Origin: Chryseobacterium edaphi
Lineage (GTDB): Bacteria > Bacteroidota > Bacteroidia > Flavobacteriales > Weeksellaceae
Reading direction: 5' to 3'
Assembly: GCF_025628985.1 (NCBI RefSeq)
Contig: NZ_JAOTEM010000004.1
Span: 310,001 to 374,000, forward strand
Length of the DNA: 64,000 nt
Below the pieces are notes generated by a model. The model searched no databases. It was not told the DNA's origin and saw only the letters and a list, made by a program, of their open reading frames with translations. The translations under genes and the position numbers were made by a program. This document shows positions 53,994-61,984 of this stretch, one piece after another. The stretch's first letter is position 1, and the number at the start of each line of letters is the position of its first letter.

Positions 53994-54461
53994 TTAATTA
54001 TCAATCACTTGCAAAATATTCTCATACTCAAAACCTCTGCTTAAAAGATATTTAATAGTCTTTGATTTTTTTTGATACACCTGCAACCCTTTCTGTTTTG
54101 AAAAGTGATTTTCGTATATCTTTCTGATTATCTTTAGATAATCTTCATCATCAATTTCATCAAAACTTTTGTTGATTAGCTTTTCGGTAATACCTTTTTG
54201 CTTCAAATGCATTTTAATTTTGTTTTTCCCCCAATGTTTGATGTTGAATTTTCCACGAATATAACTTCTTGTGAAACGTTCTTCGTTTAAATAATTCTCT
54301 TTCATTAAATACAAAAGAATTTCATCTTTCGCTTCAGGGATTAAAACAAACTCTCTCATCTTCTGCTCCACTTCGGAATGACAACGATCCTGATAAACAC
54401 AATAGTTGACCAGTTTCTGTTTAATTTCATCAAATGTGAAGAGTTTTTTTTCGGGCTGCAT
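53994..54461 (-). CDS. recX: Regulatory protein RecX
   Basis: A 155-residue, highly charged helical protein with three-helix RecX repeats: YCVYQDRCHSEVEQKMREF, LKENYLNEERFTRSYIRGKF (here MKENYLNEERF), HWGKNKIKMHLKQKGI and the C-terminal YLLSRGFEYENIL. RecX binds RecA filaments and limits their activity. A longer frame reaches 54539, but those extra codons run through a 7-base tandem repeat and the glyA terminator, so the start MQPEKKLFTFDEIKQKL at 54461 is chosen. recA is not adjacent. Confidence 0.92.
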   Translation of the reverse strand: MQPEKKLFTFDEIKQKLVNYCVYQDRCHSEVEQKMREFVLIPEAKDEILLYLMKENYLNEERFTRSYIRGKFNIKHWGKNKIKMHLKQKGITEKLINKSFDEIDDEDYLKIIRKIYENHFSKQKGLQVYQKKSKTIKYLLSRGFEYENILQVIDN

Positions 54462-54471
54462 AATCAGTTGT

Positions 54472-54496
54472 AGTTGATAGTTGATAGTTGATAGTT
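54472..54496. repeat. Tandem 7-base repeat upstream of recX
   Basis: The unit agttgat occurs three full times plus agtt (about 3.6 copies). It lies in the 5' untranslated region between the glyA terminator and the recX start. Such GTTGATA runs look like simple intergenic repeats; no function is evident. Confidence 0.8.
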
Positions 54497-54512
54497 CAAA
54501 ATTACAATTTAT

Positions 54513-54544
54513 AAAAAAGAGGTACAAAATACTTTGCACCTCTT
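54513..54544 (-). terminator. Terminator of glyA
   Basis: A 12-position stem with one mismatch (aagaggtacaaa / tttgcacctctt) lies about 55 bases past the glyA stop. It is followed on the minus strand by ttttat. Confidence 0.75.
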
Positions 54545-54598
54545 CTTTATGTTTATGAAATGAAAAACTTCATCTCAGTATTATTTGTCTAAAGCTGA

Positions 54599-55864
54599 TT
54601 AGTAATTGAATAAGGCTTTTCCTTCCATCAACCCGTTTACTTTTTTTCTAACTTCAGAAATCACTTCTTCATTTTTGATATTATCAACTACTTCAGAAAT
54701 TAACTCTGCAATGGTATTCATATCGTTTTCTTTAAGACCTCTCGTTGTAATTGCTGCAGTTCCTAGTCTGATTCCAGAAGTCGTGAACGGAGATTTATCA
54801 TCAAAAGGAACCATGTTTTTATTACAAGTGATATCAGCTTTTACCAAAGCTTTTTCAGTTTCTTTACCGTTTACACCTTTATTTCTAAGATCAACCAACA
54901 TTAAGTGATTGTCTGTTCCTCCACTTACAATGTCAAAACCTAAACCTACCATCGCTTTAGATAAAGCCTGAGCGTTAGATTGTACTTGTTTTGCATACGT
55001 TAAAAACTGATCATCAATCGCTTCAGCAAATGCTACAGCTTTTGCACCAATTACGTGCTCCAATGGACCGCCCTGAATTCCAGGGAAAACAGCCCCGTCA
55101 AGAACCTGACTCATCTGCTTGATTTCTCCTTTCGGAGTTTTGTGACCGTATGTATTTTCAAAATCTTTCCCCATCATGATCATTCCCCCTCTTGGACCTC
55201 TCAAAGTCTTGTGAGTCGTTGTGGTTACAACATGGCAATGTTCGAATGGATTATTTAAAAGACCTTTTGCTACCAAACCTGCAGGATGTGCAATATCTGC
55301 CCAAAGTGTAGCACCGATTTCGTCTGCAACCTCTCTGAATTTTGCATAATCTAAATCTCTAGAATAAGCCGAGAAACCTGCGATCAACATTTTGGGTCTT
55401 TCTCTCAAAGCCACTTCTCTCATTTGGTCATAATCGATCAAACCGGTTTCCTGGTGCACTCCGTAAGAAACTACATCGTACTGAATTCCTGAGAAATTCA
55501 CCGCAGAACCGTGAGTAAGGTGACCACCCATTGAAAGATCCATTCCCATGATTTTATCTCCGGGTTTCAAAACTGCCAGATAAATTGCAGCATTTGCCTG
55601 AGAACCAGAATGCGGCTGAACATTTACGTAATCAACACCAAAAAGCTGCTTTGCTCTTTCGATTGCTAAAGTCTCAACCTCATCTACTACTTCACAACCT
55701 CCGTAATATCTTTTTCCGGGATATCCTTCTGCATATTTGTTTGTCAGTACACTTCCCATTGCTTTCATCACATTTTCAGAAACAAAGTTTTCTGATGCAA
55801 TAAGCTCTAATCCGTGGGATTGTCTTTCTCTTTCTTTTTCGATAAGGTCAAAAATAATGTCCAT
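54599..55864 (-). CDS. glyA: Serine hydroxymethyltransferase
   Basis: This 421-residue PLP enzyme converts serine and tetrahydrofolate to glycine and 5,10-methylene-tetrahydrofolate. Motifs are [15 protein letters not shown] at the N-terminus, [43 protein letters not shown] with the PLP Asp, and [15 protein letters not shown] with the Schiff-base Lys. Length is as expected for bacterial GlyA. A -7-like element lies 29 bases upstream and a hairpin terminator follows. It is a housekeeping gene marking the end of the accessory region. Confidence 0.98.
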   Translation of the reverse strand: MDIIFDLIEKERERQSHGLELIASENFVSENVMKAMGSVLTNKYAEGYPGKRYYGGCEVVDEVETLAIERAKQLFGVDYVNVQPHSGSQANAAIYLAVLKPGDKIMGMDLSMGGHLTHGSAVNFSGIQYDVVSYGVHQETGLIDYDQMREVALRERPKMLIAGFSAYSRDLDYAKFREVADEIGATLWADIAHPAGLVAKGLLNNPFEHCHVVTTTTHKTLRGPRGGMIMMGKDFENTYGHKTPKGEIKQMSQVLDGAVFPGIQGGPLEHVIGAKAVAFAEAIDDQFLTYAKQVQSNAQALSKAMVGLGFDIVSGGTDNHLMLVDLRNKGVNGKETEKALVKADITCNKNMVPFDDKSPFTTSGIRLGTAAITTRGLKENDMNTIAELISEVVDNIKNEEVISEVRKKVNGLMEGKALFNY

Positions 55865-55892
55865 TTACTTTTAGATTTTAGATTTTGAATGC

Positions 55893-55900
55893 CAAAAATA
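55893..55900 (-). promoter_or_regulatory. -7 element of the glyA promoter
   Basis: TATTTTTG on the minus strand matches TAnnTTTG 29 bases upstream of the start. The -33 partner is not evident. Two copies of ttttaga lie between it and the start. Confidence 0.4.
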
Positions 55901-55973
55901 CGGAATTTCGCATAGATATCCTTATGCATTCTGATGATTTTTGTTTTGAAGTCATTTAGTTTAAATCTTTTAA

Positions 55974-56390
55974 CTATAAGTTTTGATCAACAAATTGTTT
56001 GCAATATCTCTTAATTTCTTCCCTAACCTTTCTGAATTCCTCATCAACTTCCCTGTTTGTTCCCTTAGCTTTTGCAGGATCTGAAAAATTATAATGCAAT
56101 ACTTTCGCAGCGCTGGGAAAATACGGACAGTTTTCTTTCGCATTATCACAAACAGTAATCACAAAGTCAAAATCAATATTTTTATACTCATCAATATTGT
56201 TGGAAGTATGATTTGAAATATCAATTCCCTCTTCCATCATCGTTTTTACTGCTTTTGGATTGACTCCATGTGTTTCGATTCCAGCACTGAAAACTTCAGC
56301 TTCAACTTTAGCAAATGTTTTTAAAAAACCGTGTGCAATCTGACTTCTGCAGCTGTTTCCTGTGCAAAGCACTAATATTTTCTTTTTCAT
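55974..56390 (-). CDS. arsC: Low-molecular-weight phosphatase-fold arsenate reductase (ArsC type)
   Basis: This 138-residue protein starts MKKKILVLCTGNSCRSQ, containing the C-x5-R phosphate/arsenate loop (CTGNSCR). The DP motif in YNFSDPAKAKG supplies the catalytic acid, and the FVITVCDNAKENCPYFP stretch holds the additional cysteines of thioredoxin-linked ArsC. It reduces arsenate to arsenite. A Met six codons upstream (56408) is possible, but the chosen start matches the family. It lies 109 bases after the DUF6428-like gene in an ArsR-led cluster. A tyrosine phosphatase role is less likely in this context. Confidence 0.88.
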   Translation of the reverse strand: MKKKILVLCTGNSCRSQIAHGFLKTFAKVEAEVFSAGIETHGVNPKAVKTMMEEGIDISNHTSNNIDEYKNIDFDFVITVCDNAKENCPYFPSAAKVLHYNFSDPAKAKGTNREVDEEFRKVREEIKRYCKQFVDQNL

Positions 56391-56517
56391 AATTATACAA
56401 GTAACCAAATTATATTAATAAGGCAGAATTTAGGATCAAACCCAAAAATTAGCTGTAACAAAATCACCGAAGATGTAATGATTATTGGTTTTTTATATTT
56501 AATAATCGTTTTAAGTA

Positions 56518-56988
56518 TCATGAGCAGCATCCTGAATTTGGAGTACAATTAACTTCTTTATTGATCTCGCTAAGATTTACCTTTTGCTTTTCCTGTGGAA
56601 CTCCGCAAGAATCGCTTGCCAAACAGGCTGTGTTTTTATTTTTTAAAACGAAATATGTTCCGTTAAAATCCAGATCATATTTACCGATTGTAGAACTTTG
56701 ATATTCAACTTCGATCTCAAAATCTTCTATTCCTAATTTTTCTTCAGAAAGTTTAATGATATTTAGTAATTTTCCTGGTTTCAATCGATGTTCAAAATCA
56801 TTGGCATTCCAAAGCTGAAAATTGACCACATTTTCTTTTCTGATCTTTCCGCCACAATCGATAAAGTTTTTCGTAATCATTCCCACCTCCATTACGTGGA
56901 AATGTTCAGGAACCAATGTTCCATTCTCCAGTTGAAACTCTACATTTTCTAATGTAGGTAAAATCTGTTTTATGTCTGATAATTTCAT
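56518..56988 (-). CDS. DUF6428-like protein of an ArsR cluster, with cysteine-rich tail
   Basis: A 156-residue soluble protein of unknown function that I recognise as DUF6428-like from its place and sequence (MKLSDIKQILPTLENVEFQL, VPEHFHVMEVGMITKNFIDC, LWNANDFEHRLKPGKLLNII). Cysteines occur in CLASDSCG and in the terminal CTPNSGCCS, a plausible thiolate site for arsenite or a similar metalloid. It follows arsR by 58 bases, and an ArsR-operator-like sequence sits directly upstream. It therefore appears to be under ArsR control. No enzyme activity can be named. Confidence 0.72.
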   Translation of the reverse strand: MKLSDIKQILPTLENVEFQLENGTLVPEHFHVMEVGMITKNFIDCGGKIRKENVVNFQLWNANDFEHRLKPGKLLNIIKLSEEKLGIEDFEIEVEYQSSTIGKYDLDFNGTYFVLKNKNTACLASDSCGVPQEKQKVNLSEINKEVNCTPNSGCCS

Positions 56989-57010
56989 ACTATCTATTTT
57001 AATTTGTTTT

Positions 57011-57026
57011 ATTGCAATATTACGAT
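57011..57026. promoter_or_regulatory. Candidate ArsR operator upstream of the DUF6428-like gene
   Basis: ATTGCAATATTACGAT, an imperfect palindrome, shares 13 identical bases (gcaatattacgat) plus a following ATAAATT with the site upstream of arsR at 57384. Two copies before two genes of one cluster point to a common repressor site. Confidence 0.65.
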
Positions 57027-57046
57027 TGATAAATTCAAAAAAATAC

Positions 57047-57370
57047 TTAACAACATTTTCCCTTGGTTACAGAGATCACATTTGAGAAATAATCTTTCAA
57101 AAGATCAAAAGTTTTTTCGTCAATACAATAACAGATTGAAGTCCCCTCAATATTCCCTTTTATCAATCCTGCGTTTTTCAGTTCTTTTAAATGTTGAGAA
57201 ACCGTAGGCTGCGCCAATGGCAGTTCATTGACAATGTCTCCACAGATGCATTCATTCACTTTCATAAGGTATTCAATGATGGCAATTCTTGCAGGATGTC
57301 CCAATGCTTTTGCTATGTTGGCTATCAGGTTTTGTTTTTCTGTGAAATGTTCTGTTTTTGTCGCACCCAT
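57047..57370 (-). CDS. arsR: ArsR/SmtB-family metalloregulatory repressor
   Basis: This 107-residue winged-helix regulator has AKALGHPARIAIIEYL, then NECICGDIVNELPLAQPTVSQHLKELKNAGLI. The Cys-x-Cys at the start of the recognition region (ECICGD) is the classic ArsR arsenite-sensing site, and the helix-turn-helix follows. The protein ends KGKCC, giving two more thiols. In the family, metalloid binding releases the operator DNA. A palindromic operator candidate lies 14 bases upstream of its start, so it probably represses itself as well as the two following genes. Confidence 0.93.
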   Translation of the reverse strand: MGATKTEHFTEKQNLIANIAKALGHPARIAIIEYLMKVNECICGDIVNELPLAQPTVSQHLKELKNAGLIKGNIEGTSICYCIDEKTFDLLKDYFSNVISVTKGKCC

Positions 57371-57383
57371 TATCTTAACTTAT

Positions 57384-57399
57384 ATCGCAATATTACGAT
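57384..57399. promoter_or_regulatory. Candidate ArsR operator upstream of arsR
   Basis: ATCGCAATATTACGAT is a 16-base palindrome (ATCG-n-AATATT-n-CGAT) with one mismatched pair. It lies 14 bases upstream of arsR and is repeated upstream of the next gene in the cluster. Confidence 0.7.
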
Positions 57400-57435
57400 A
57401 ATAAATTTAAGTGAGAAATAATTAAATGAAAAATA

Positions 57436-57443
57436 TATATTTG
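57436..57443 (+). promoter_or_regulatory. -7 element for the small plus-strand gene, decides the start
   Basis: TATATTTG matches TAnnTTTG. It lies after the first in-frame Met (57426) and 36 bases before the Met at 57480, so the latter is the likely start. Confidence 0.45.
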
Positions 57444-57479
57444 TATAAATATTTAAAATGCGAAAAATCGCCGGAAATT

Positions 57480-57773
57480 ATGGGAAAGAAAAAATATAAA
57501 AAACAATTGCTCAAATCTTTAAAATCTCTTGGTGAGTCTGAACATTTAATTCTTCAAAGCATGACCAACCTTATGATCGAAAGAGAATTAAAGAAAAATA
57601 ATATCACTTTTAAGGATGGTGATACATTCAGTTTTAAAGATAATATTTTTGATTACAGCGAAGATAAAAATGTAAGAAAACTAGCCAAACTTCGCAGACA
57701 AATGATGAAAACCATGAATAAACTGGTTGTGAAAAATAATTTTAAAGATAAAGAGATCAAGTTTTTAAGTTAA
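57480..57773 (+). CDS. Small hypothetical protein, lysine-rich
   Basis: A 97-residue soluble protein (MGKKKYKKQLLKSLKSLGES at the start) that I do not recognise. It is strongly basic at the N-terminus, helical in prediction by eye, and contains LRRQMMKTMNKLVVKNNFKDK near the C-terminus (21 residues split here: LRRQMMKTMNKL and VVKNNFKDK). There is no signal peptide, membrane helix or cysteine. It is divergent from arsR with its own -7 element and is followed by a good terminator, so it is a real monocistronic gene. A nucleic-acid-binding role is possible from charge alone. Confidence 0.6.
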   Translation: MGKKKYKKQLLKSLKSLGESEHLILQSMTNLMIERELKKNNITFKDGDTFSFKDNIFDYSEDKNVRKLAKLRRQMMKTMNKLVVKNNFKDKEIKFLS

Positions 57774-57798
57774 TTATAAACTTGAATTAATCAAAAGC

Positions 57799-57829
57799 AA
57801 AAAGTCCCGAATCTTCGGGACTTTTTTTA
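57799..57829. terminator. Bidirectional terminator between convergent genes
   Basis: The 8-bp GC-rich core stem agtcccga / tcgggact with a 4-base loop is extended by A/T pairs and a run of seven T. It serves the plus-strand small gene and the minus-strand beta-lactamase-family gene. Confidence 0.88.
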
Positions 57830-57848
57830 TTGTAAGAAAATATTTTTT

Positions 57849-59264
57849 TTATTTTTTGTCTGTACTATTCATTAAGTCAAAACACAGTTTGTCGATGTTT
57901 TGCATTTTGGCATTAAATGCCGAAACATTGGATAGAATAATGACTGCATTTTTATTTTCTGCATTAAAAGCCAGTGAAGAAGAATATCCTGCGGTTCCTC
58001 CGTTGTGCCATAAAAATTCGTTTCCATTTTTACTTTTCAAAATGTGCCAACCTAATCCGATCTTCATTTTTTCACTAACCGTGAAAGTTGGTTTTCTTGT
58101 CAGAGCAAGTTCTTTATTTCCATTATCAAATTGTGCTTTCACAAATTTCGCCAGATCTTCTGTTGTTGATAAAATTCCGCCACCACCGAATAAAACATCA
58201 AAATCCCAATTGGAAACTTTTTCGCCATCCGCATTCAATCCGCTGACTAGTTTATCTTTAAGATTTTCAGAACTTGTGTAAGAATTATTCATCTTGTATT
58301 GATCAAAAATTCTTTTTTGCAATAAATTCTTGAACGATGTTTTTTGACTTACGCCCAATGTATATCCCAATAATCCAGCTCCCAGATTTGAATATTCATA
58401 TTTTACCGGATTATTTTTTAATTGTAGATGATCTTTTAGGTAAACTTCAATTTCTTTCTGCCCATAATTTTTGTAAGGATTGTCTGCATTAGTCAAATTT
58501 AAATTATCCGGAAGACGCGGCAAACCTGAAGTATGATTAGCCAAACTCAGAAAATTGATTTTATTGTTTCCTTTGAACGGAAAAGAGTAATACAAATTGA
58601 TATTGTCATTTAAATTTATCTTTTTTTCATCTACCAAAGATGCCAAAACCGTAGCTGTAAATGCTTTTGTAAGCGAGCCAATTTCAAAGACTTTATTTTG
58701 GTTGGCCACACTTTTTACGGTGTCATTTTGTTTGATAATTCCGTAAAAATGCGTTTCCCCATTTTCAAGAAAAGCAATCGAAACCTGAGTATTATTCGGA
58801 AAATCTTTCACATTTGAAAATACAGTTTCACTCATATTTCCAGGAAAATCCTTTAATGCATTGACTGTTTTATTTTCTTTTACATCAGCCTTTTTTTCTT
58901 CTTTTTTCTCATAAGGTTTTACAAGAAGTCCGTTAATTTTATTATTGTCATCCAAAGAAATATTCACCGCCAGAACAGCTTTTTCAAATTTGGTTTTATA
59001 AACAGCATAGGTTTCCTGATAAGATGTAAATTCCTTACTTTCCATTTTTCCGAACTGCAATTTTAAACCCGATAAAAATTGCTTTGTATTTGCAAGCGGT
59101 AAAGCGTTTTGCATTTCGGGCGAAAAACTATTGAAAATGCCATCATAATTTCCCGAATTATAATGAGTCTGAAAAAGATCAGCTGCAGCTTTATCATTAG
59201 CAGATTGAGCAAAGAACATACTTGTCAACAAACTAAAAAGTAAAAATGAAAATATCTTTTTCAT
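57849..59264 (-). CDS. Serine beta-lactamase-family hydrolase with N-terminal DUF3887-like domain
   Basis: This 471-residue exported protein has a signal peptide (about 1-19, ending FFAQ) and a small DUF3887-like domain (about 20-115, LFQTHYNSGNYDGIFNSFSP). A Lys/Glu-rich linker and a class C-type beta-lactamase/esterase domain follow. Active-site motifs are SLTK (Ser-x-x-Lys), YSN (Tyr-x-Asn) and HNGGTAG (in place of the KTG box). Such proteins are D-aminopeptidase, esterase or beta-lactamase-like, and resistance cannot be assumed. It follows the exporter adaptor gene by 27 bases and is probably the last gene of that operon. Confidence 0.87.
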   Translation of the reverse strand: MKKIFSFLLFSLLTSMFFAQSANDKAAADLFQTHYNSGNYDGIFNSFSPEMQNALPLANTKQFLSGLKLQFGKMESKEFTSYQETYAVYKTKFEKAVLAVNISLDDNNKINGLLVKPYEKKEEKKADVKENKTVNALKDFPGNMSETVFSNVKDFPNNTQVSIAFLENGETHFYGIIKQNDTVKSVANQNKVFEIGSLTKAFTATVLASLVDEKKINLNDNINLYYSFPFKGNNKINFLSLANHTSGLPRLPDNLNLTNADNPYKNYGQKEIEVYLKDHLQLKNNPVKYEYSNLGAGLLGYTLGVSQKTSFKNLLQKRIFDQYKMNNSYTSSENLKDKLVSGLNADGEKVSNWDFDVLFGGGGILSTTEDLAKFVKAQFDNGNKELALTRKPTFTVSEKMKIGLGWHILKSKNGNEFLWHNGGTAGYSSSLAFNAENKNAVIILSNVSAFNAKMQNIDKLCFDLMNSTDKK

Positions 59265-59291
59265 ATCTAAAAGGTCAACTTTTAAAGTTTA

Positions 59292-60488
59292 TTATTTCTT
59301 CGTTTTTTCTTTTAATTCTTCTTTGTCTTTATCAGAAGGATTCCAGACTTTCACCTCCGCGTTTTTATCAATTCCTGAAAGAATCTGCACGTTGATCCCG
59401 TCACTTGCTCCTAATTTTACAAATACTTTTTTGAATTTTCCGTCCGGTTGTTTTACCTCAACAAAAGATTTGTCTTTTCCGTTGCTTTTTTCATACTGAA
59501 CCAAAGATTCATCAAGCAACAAAGCATTTTTCTGAGAACTCATGACGATTTCTCCGTTTGCAGAAAATCCTGCTCTGATGTATTCGTTGTTTGGATTATT
59601 TACATCACCTTCAACCGGGAATTTTATCGTTCCGTTGGTATCTTTTCCTTTTGGAGCAATCATTGTCAGTCTTCCCGGGAAAGATTTATTTTGCAAAGCA
59701 CCGATCACGATGTTCATATCCATTCCCTGCTTCAGCTTTCCGGCTTGAGCTTCATCGATTTCACCCTGGAAAATCAATGAATTTAAATCTGCAATTGAAC
59801 AAATAGTGGTTCCGGCGTTGAAAGAGTTGGCCTCAATCACCTGACTTCCCACTTTCACCGGAACTTCAAGAACTGTTCCCGCAGCTTTTGAACGGATCTG
59901 AGTCGTTGCCAAACCTTGCAGTTCTGGAATAGCACCGGTTTTTACGATCTGTAAAGACTTTTGTGCAGTTACAAGTTGTTGATTTGCGTTTTTAAGAGCT
60001 TGCTGCTGCGTGTATAGTTGCTGTTGAGCCGTTAAATATTCTTGTTTTGAGATCACTCCCTGTTTATATAATTTTTCAGACATCGAAAACTGCGTCTGCA
60101 TATTAGAAACGTTGGCTTTCGCATTATTAATTTGAAGTTGTGCATTCTGCACATTTTGCGTTGCGTTATTCACTTCAGCAATGTTTGGGATAATTCTTAC
60201 CGTGGCAATCAATTGACCTGCTTCTACCCGATCTCCTTCATCAACTAAAATTTTATCGATAATTCCTGCAATATTCGGCTTGATCTCAATTTCTTCTTTT
60301 GGAACAATTTTCCCGGTTGCCATCACCTTATCATCCATATTCTGAACGGTCGGTTTTCTGGTAAGAAAAGCTTCACTTTCTTTAGAATTTGATTTCACAA
60401 GATAACTGATCCCGGAAATCAATGCGAAGGCAAACAATAGTCCTAAAACAATGTAAACAGCTTTTTTCCAGGTGAACTTCTTTTTCAT
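59292..60488 (-). CDS. Periplasmic adaptor of a MacAB-type exporter (HlyD/RND-like membrane fusion protein)
   Basis: This 398-residue protein has an N-terminal membrane anchor (about 10-31), then a lipoyl half-motif (IKPNIAGIIDKILVDEGDRV). A coiled-coil hairpin follows (about 105-185, rich in Gln and Asn), then the second lipoyl half (IRSKAAGTVLEVPVKVGSQV), a beta-barrel and a membrane-proximal domain. It joins the inner-membrane permeases to an outer-membrane channel. No TolC-like gene is inside the window. It lies 71 bases after the second permease gene. Substrate unknown. Confidence 0.9.
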   Translation of the reverse strand: MKKKFTWKKAVYIVLGLLFAFALISGISYLVKSNSKESEAFLTRKPTVQNMDDKVMATGKIVPKEEIEIKPNIAGIIDKILVDEGDRVEAGQLIATVRIIPNIAEVNNATQNVQNAQLQINNAKANVSNMQTQFSMSEKLYKQGVISKQEYLTAQQQLYTQQQALKNANQQLVTAQKSLQIVKTGAIPELQGLATTQIRSKAAGTVLEVPVKVGSQVIEANSFNAGTTICSIADLNSLIFQGEIDEAQAGKLKQGMDMNIVIGALQNKSFPGRLTMIAPKGKDTNGTIKFPVEGDVNNPNNEYIRAGFSANGEIVMSSQKNALLLDESLVQYEKSNGKDKSFVEVKQPDGKFKKVFVKLGASDGINVQILSGIDKNAEVKVWNPSDKDKEELKEKTKK

Positions 60489-60559
60489 ATAGTAGTTTAT
60501 TTTTTTAATTTATAATAAAGATTGAGATTTAAAGAGCTAAAAATTAATTTATTGTGAAA

Positions 60560-61831
60560 TTATTCGCTTCTTAAAGCTTCGATAGGTCTTATTTTTACCG
60601 CACGTTGAGCAGGAATCATTCCGATAATTAATCCTAACAAAATCATAATTCCCATTGCTGCAAAAACCTCAGAATAATTTACTGTTGGATTGTAAAAAGG
60701 AAATTTATCCTGATTCTTGGTTAAAATATCAATAATCATCAGCAGCATAATCCCGAATATGAAACCCAACAATCCTGAAGCGAGTGTAATCACTACACTT
60801 TCCAATAAAATCTGATTTCTCACCTCTGAAGGTTTTGCTCCCAATGCACGTCTGATTCCTATTTCTTTAGTCCTTTCTGTGACTGTAATGAGAAGTATAT
60901 TTGAGATTGCAATCACTCCGGCAAGAATAGTCAGCGTTCCCACGATAATGGTTAATAGTTGCATTCCTGTTAAAAATCCAGTTACTTTTTCGAACATTTT
61001 ACCTAGATTAAAAGTTCCGAATGCGTTGGTATCTTCAGGAGAAACATTGTTTTTCTTTTTTAATTCTGCTTTGGCGAGATCTTCTACTACCGCGAGATCG
61101 GCATCCGGTTTACTCACAACCGCAAAAAAATCAACTTTATCACCATCATTAAACATTTTTGTAAAGGTCGAGAGTGGAATGTACGCAGTGGTATCATTAT
61201 TATTCGGACCTCCTGCCTGAGCAACTTTGTAAACTCCGATTACATTAAAAAACAAACCTTTGATGTTAATTGATTTCCCGATGGGATTTTCATTTTTTTT
61301 AGCATCAAAAAAGTTTTTATAAATTGCTTCTCCTATGATCACAACACTTTTGTTTGAGGTCACATCGGCATCATTAAGATAACGACCAAAAATCAGTTTT
61401 TTCTCTGAAATTTTATTTCCAACGGGATAATCTCCTGTTAAAGTGTAAACTGCCGTTTTTCCGTTTCTGCTCATCTGTTCACCTGCGTTTCCGAAGCTTC
61501 CTCTGGAGTTCTGAGGTGAAATATAATCGATCTGAGGAATTCTTCTCTGCAATAAATCCATATCGGGTAAATGAAGACTGACTTCTCTCCCTTTTGGGAA
61601 ACCGTTATAAGGAATTGAGGTAGTCTGTGCCCACATAAAAATCGAATTGGTTGCAAGACCAGAAAACAGTTTATCAAAACCATTCTCCATTCCTTTTGCA
61701 GCTCCCAAAAGACTTACAAACAAAAACATTCCCCAACCAACGCCGATCATGGTAAGAAACGTACGGAGCTTATTATTCTTCAATGAATAATAAATTTCCT
61801 GCCATGTATCTTTTTTAAATAAAATGTTCAT
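60560..61831 (-). CDS. MacB-like ABC transporter permease
   Basis: This 423-residue inner-membrane protein has one N-terminal helix (NNKLRTFLTMIGVGWGMFLF), a large periplasmic MacB-type core (about 45-280), and three C-terminal helices of the FtsX domain with the cytoplasmic signature TERTKEIGIRRALGAKPSEV. The C-terminus IPAQRAVKIRPIEALRSE is typical. It has no ATPase domain of its own; the separate ATPase is at 63381. It is a paralogue of the permease at 61985, and the two may form a heterodimer. Confidence 0.93.
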   Translation of the reverse strand: MNILFKKDTWQEIYYSLKNNKLRTFLTMIGVGWGMFLFVSLLGAAKGMENGFDKLFSGLATNSIFMWAQTTSIPYNGFPKGREVSLHLPDMDLLQRRIPQIDYISPQNSRGSFGNAGEQMSRNGKTAVYTLTGDYPVGNKISEKKLIFGRYLNDADVTSNKSVVIIGEAIYKNFFDAKKNENPIGKSINIKGLFFNVIGVYKVAQAGGPNNNDTTAYIPLSTFTKMFNDGDKVDFFAVVSKPDADLAVVEDLAKAELKKKNNVSPEDTNAFGTFNLGKMFEKVTGFLTGMQLLTIIVGTLTILAGVIAISNILLITVTERTKEIGIRRALGAKPSEVRNQILLESVVITLASGLLGFIFGIMLLMIIDILTKNQDKFPFYNPTVNYSEVFAAMGIMILLGLIIGMIPAQRAVKIRPIEALRSE

Positions 61832-61984
61832 CTTTAAATGTCAGTTTTTTTCTTTATAAAAGTGAATTTGCTTTGCTGTGAATTTTGCTTCGCAAGTCAA
61901 TTATTTTAGTACTTTTTTGAATTTTAATGTTAATTATGAAATTCAAATTGAAAAAATTCACAATTGACCATTATTCACCATTCG

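Noticed and set aside
57856..58281. 141-codon plus-strand frame
   Set aside because: It is antisense to the active-site part of the beta-lactamase-family protein and has no start signal.
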